From assembly GCF_041429775.1 (NCBI RefSeq), contig NZ_CP163421.1, positions 1,761,001-1,825,000 of the forward strand: a stretch of 64,000 bases of DNA. The letters are read 5' to 3'. How positions within the stretch are numbered: the stretch's first letter is position 1; every line of letters starts with the position of its first letter. The notes beneath the pieces were generated by a model. That model had not been told where the DNA came from. It was given only the letters and a program-made list of their open reading frames with translations, and ran no database searches. This document shows positions 62,382 through 64,000 of the stretch, piece after piece. This DNA comes from Glycocaulis abyssi (GTDB lineage: Bacteria > Pseudomonadota > Alphaproteobacteria > Caulobacterales > Maricaulaceae). The translations under genes were made by a program, and so were the position numbers.

Positions 62382-63854
62382 ATGTATGACAGCCATTTCC
62401 TCCACCACGCTGTCCCCACGCGCATCGGCGTCCAGCGCCGTGATCAGGGCGCGGTCGCGATTGTAGATATCGTGGATGAAGCGGGCATTGCCGAACCGGT
62501 CGGAGACGACGGTGAAATAGAGGATATGGACCGGGATGTGATGGCGCAGCCAGACGCGGCGCGTGCGCCCGCTGTCGAACGCTTCCTCCATCGCCTCACG
62601 GGTCCAGCCCGTCTCGCCCTGCAGCACCCACCAGGCCAGCTCGCGCGGCTCGTCCACCCGGACGCATCCAGACAACTCGTTGCGCTGGACATTGTCAAAC
62701 AGGGCGCGCTCCGGCGTGTCATGAATGTAGATATTGTGGATATTGGGGAACATGAACTTCACCTCCCCCATCGAATTGCCGGCGCCCGGCACCTGGATGA
62801 CGCGGTAGCGCCCGTTCGCCCAGTCCGCCTGCGACGGGTTGATCACCGCGCCTGTTGACTGGTCCACCAGCCGGTAACCGGACGCCAGCGCATAGCCCGG
62901 ATTGGTCTGGAAACGGCGCAGCCACGGCGCACCCAGGCTGGTGGGTGTGTACCAGACCGGGTTGATCTCGATGAAGGTCATGTCCTCGGAGAAAACCGGC
63001 GTGCGGTTATAACCCCGCCCGATCATGGAGCGGTGGGTGCGTTCCACCTGCCCGCCTGACCACGCCTCCAGCCGGTAATCGGCCAGATTGACCCGGATAT
63101 GGCGCTCGCCCAGATCGCGCGGCACCCAGCGCCAGCGCTCCAGATTGGCGCGCACCTGATCGAGCCGGTGGCGCGGCGGCGTGTTCAGCTCGCGCATGGT
63201 GGACGGCCCGGCCACCCCGTCCGTCGCCAGGTTGTGGCGGGCCTGAAAGCGGATCAGGGCCGTGCGTAATGTCTCGTCGAAGGGCGCGCCTGCCTCCCCC
63301 CTGACAGCCAGCAGCCCCTCCTGAAAGAGGCGGGCGCGCAAGGCATCCACGCGCTCACCGCTATCGCCCTGCTCCATCCACGGCCCGTGCGCGATGGGTG
63401 TGTGGGCGCGCAGCAGGGCATGGCGGCGGATCAGCTCCCGGCGCAGCGCCATATAGTCGGGATGTGACGGGCCAAGCCCCTCCAGCGTGTCAAACACCGT
63501 GTTCTCACGCAGGGCCGTTGCCAGCACCAGATCCAGATCGGGGACGCGGGCGGGGGCTGTCCAGTCCGGCTCCAGCTGGCGCGGGTCGATGCGCCCTGCC
63601 GCCAGATCACGGGCCAGCGCCAGAAAGGCATCGCTGGCCAGGGCGTCGCGTTCCGGCCCTGCCGGCAAGGCGGTCACCTCTTCCGGCGACGGGTAATGAC
63701 CGGGTGTCAGCCCGTGCGTCCACACCTCGGCCAGCGCGTCGGCCAGATCGGCGGCATGCTCATCGCTCCATGCCTGACGCGCGTGTGCAGCGCCGGCCGC
63801 AACCAGCGCCAGCATCAGGACCGGCATCGTTATGAAAAGCGCGCGTGCGCCCAT
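62337..63854 (-). CDS. L,D-transpeptidase (YcbB/LdtD-like)
   Basis: The 505-residue periplasmic enzyme should make 3-3 cross-links in peptidoglycan or attach proteins. It has a signal peptide (MPVLMLALVAAGAAHARQAW), a helical scaffold, a peptidoglycan-binding-like segment (LRTALIRFQARHNLATDGVAGPSTMRELN) and a YkuD domain with FPNIHNIYIHDTPERALFDN and the catalytic cysteine in NELSGCVRVDEPRELA. This is the long YcbB type. The last 14 residues (PSSFETLSVESSSG) and the stop codon are encoded by the family 5 repeat, so the natural C-terminus has probably been replaced or extended. Confidence 0.93.
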   Translation of the reverse strand: MGARALFITMPVLMLALVAAGAAHARQAWSDEHAADLADALAEVWTHGLTPGHYPSPEEVTALPAGPERDALASDAFLALARDLAAGRIDPRQLEPDWTAPARVPDLDLVLATALRENTVFDTLEGLGPSHPDYMALRRELIRRHALLRAHTPIAHGPWMEQGDSGERVDALRARLFQEGLLAVRGEAGAPFDETLRTALIRFQARHNLATDGVAGPSTMRELNTPPRHRLDQVRANLERWRWVPRDLGERHIRVNLADYRLEAWSGGQVERTHRSMIGRGYNRTPVFSEDMTFIEINPVWYTPTSLGAPWLRRFQTNPGYALASGYRLVDQSTGAVINPSQADWANGRYRVIQVPGAGNSMGEVKFMFPNIHNIYIHDTPERALFDNVQRNELSGCVRVDEPRELAWWVLQGETGWTREAMEEAFDSGRTRRVWLRHHIPVHILYFTVVSDRFGNARFIHDIYNRDRALITALDADARGDSVVEEMAVIHPSSFETLSVESSSG

Positions 63855-63926
63855 CCTGGCACCTCCCCCTCCGGCGTGAAGTTAACAAGGTGCAGCGGCG
63901 TTGAGAACGCCAATTACGCCCAAAAC

Positions 63927-63956
63927 AAAACCCCGGATCGGATGATCCGGGGTTTT
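63927..63956. terminator. bidirectional intrinsic terminator
   Basis: AAAACCCCGGATC (63927-63939) pairs perfectly with GATCCGGGGTTTT (63944-63956) around a four-base loop. It lies ten bases beyond the stop of the minus-strand frame at the right edge, so it probably serves that gene. Confidence 0.9.
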
Positions 63957-63965
63957 GCCAGTCAC

Positions 63966-64000
63966 TCAGACAGCGTAACGAGCCTTATTCAGGCGCGCCG
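63966..64000 (-). CDS. 3' end of an unidentified gene entering from the right edge
   Basis: On the minus strand the frame ending ARLNKARYAV and TGA (63966-63968) stops ten bases before the strong terminator, as a real gene would. Eleven codons are too few to name the product. Confidence 0.35.
   Translation of the reverse strand, partial: ARLNKARYAV

Overview
The window is 64 kb of high-GC DNA from an alphaproteobacterium of the Caulobacter-like lineage, most probably a Maricaulales/Hyphomonadaceae member (Maricaulis, Oceanicaulis or Glycocaulis type; inferred from gene content only). The reasons are a CtrA response regulator and the ChpT phosphotransferase that feeds it, GANTC (CcrM-type) sites in the ctrA and chpT upstream regions, two large TonB-dependent receptors, a fused acetylglutamate synthase/kinase of the kind known from Maricaulis and Xanthomonas, and an N-acetylornithine-type carbamoyltransferase. 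No rRNA, tRNA, CRISPR array, phage or transposase gene was found.

Layout. 1-4.6 kb: a heme/iron uptake pair (DUF6607 protein and TonB receptor, divergent, with a Fur-like box between them). 4.6-8.2 kb: fliJ-fliI, divergent ctrA, and a secreted TPR protein. 8.2-13.7 kb: a five-gene chemotaxis operon, cheA-cheW-cheY-cheB-cheR, on the minus strand. 13.9-18.0 kb: an AraC-type regulator divergent from a YadA-like trimeric autotransporter. 18.0-22.5 kb: chpT, a small membrane protein, an M23 envelope peptidase, ubiG and a RodZ-like gene. 22.6-36.7 kb: conserved housekeeping genes (ptsP, lysC, ispG, arsC-like, MAPEG, clpB, DUF4167, prmC, prfA, LOG) broken up by many palindromic repeats. 37-41 kb: a small GIY-YIG nuclease and the succinate dehydrogenase operon. 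41.3-47.6 kb: an SDR, a DUF885 peptidase-like protein, a type II restriction-modification pair (C5 methyltransferase plus NotI-like endonuclease), MarC and a 59-residue membrane protein. 47.7-52.8 kb: an agmatine-to-putrescine operon. 53-58 kb: an Oar-like TonB receptor and a GT39 glycosyltransferase. 58-62.2 kb: msrA and the arginine operon. 62.3-64 kb: an L,D-transpeptidase and the end of an unidentified gene.

How genes work together. ChpT passes phosphate to CtrA, which in this lineage controls flagellar, chemotaxis and division genes, several of which lie nearby. AguA, AguB and a GNAT-nitrilase fusion form one coupled operon. The three arginine genes (argF', argAB, argC) are also overlapped or tightly spaced, and together imply synthesis through N-acetylcitrulline.

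The most unusual content is intergenic. Two 267-268 bp elements (24984-25251 and 32267-32533) share sequence and a multi-helix fold but have completely different terminal inverted repeats; several helices differ by paired changes, which points to a selected RNA or hairpin-DNA structure. Six further palindrome families are scattered between genes. One family brackets the GIY-YIG nuclease gene in inverted orientation, and two families repeatedly occur side by side. In two places (lysC and the L,D-transpeptidase) a repeat supplies or overlaps the 3' end of a coding sequence.
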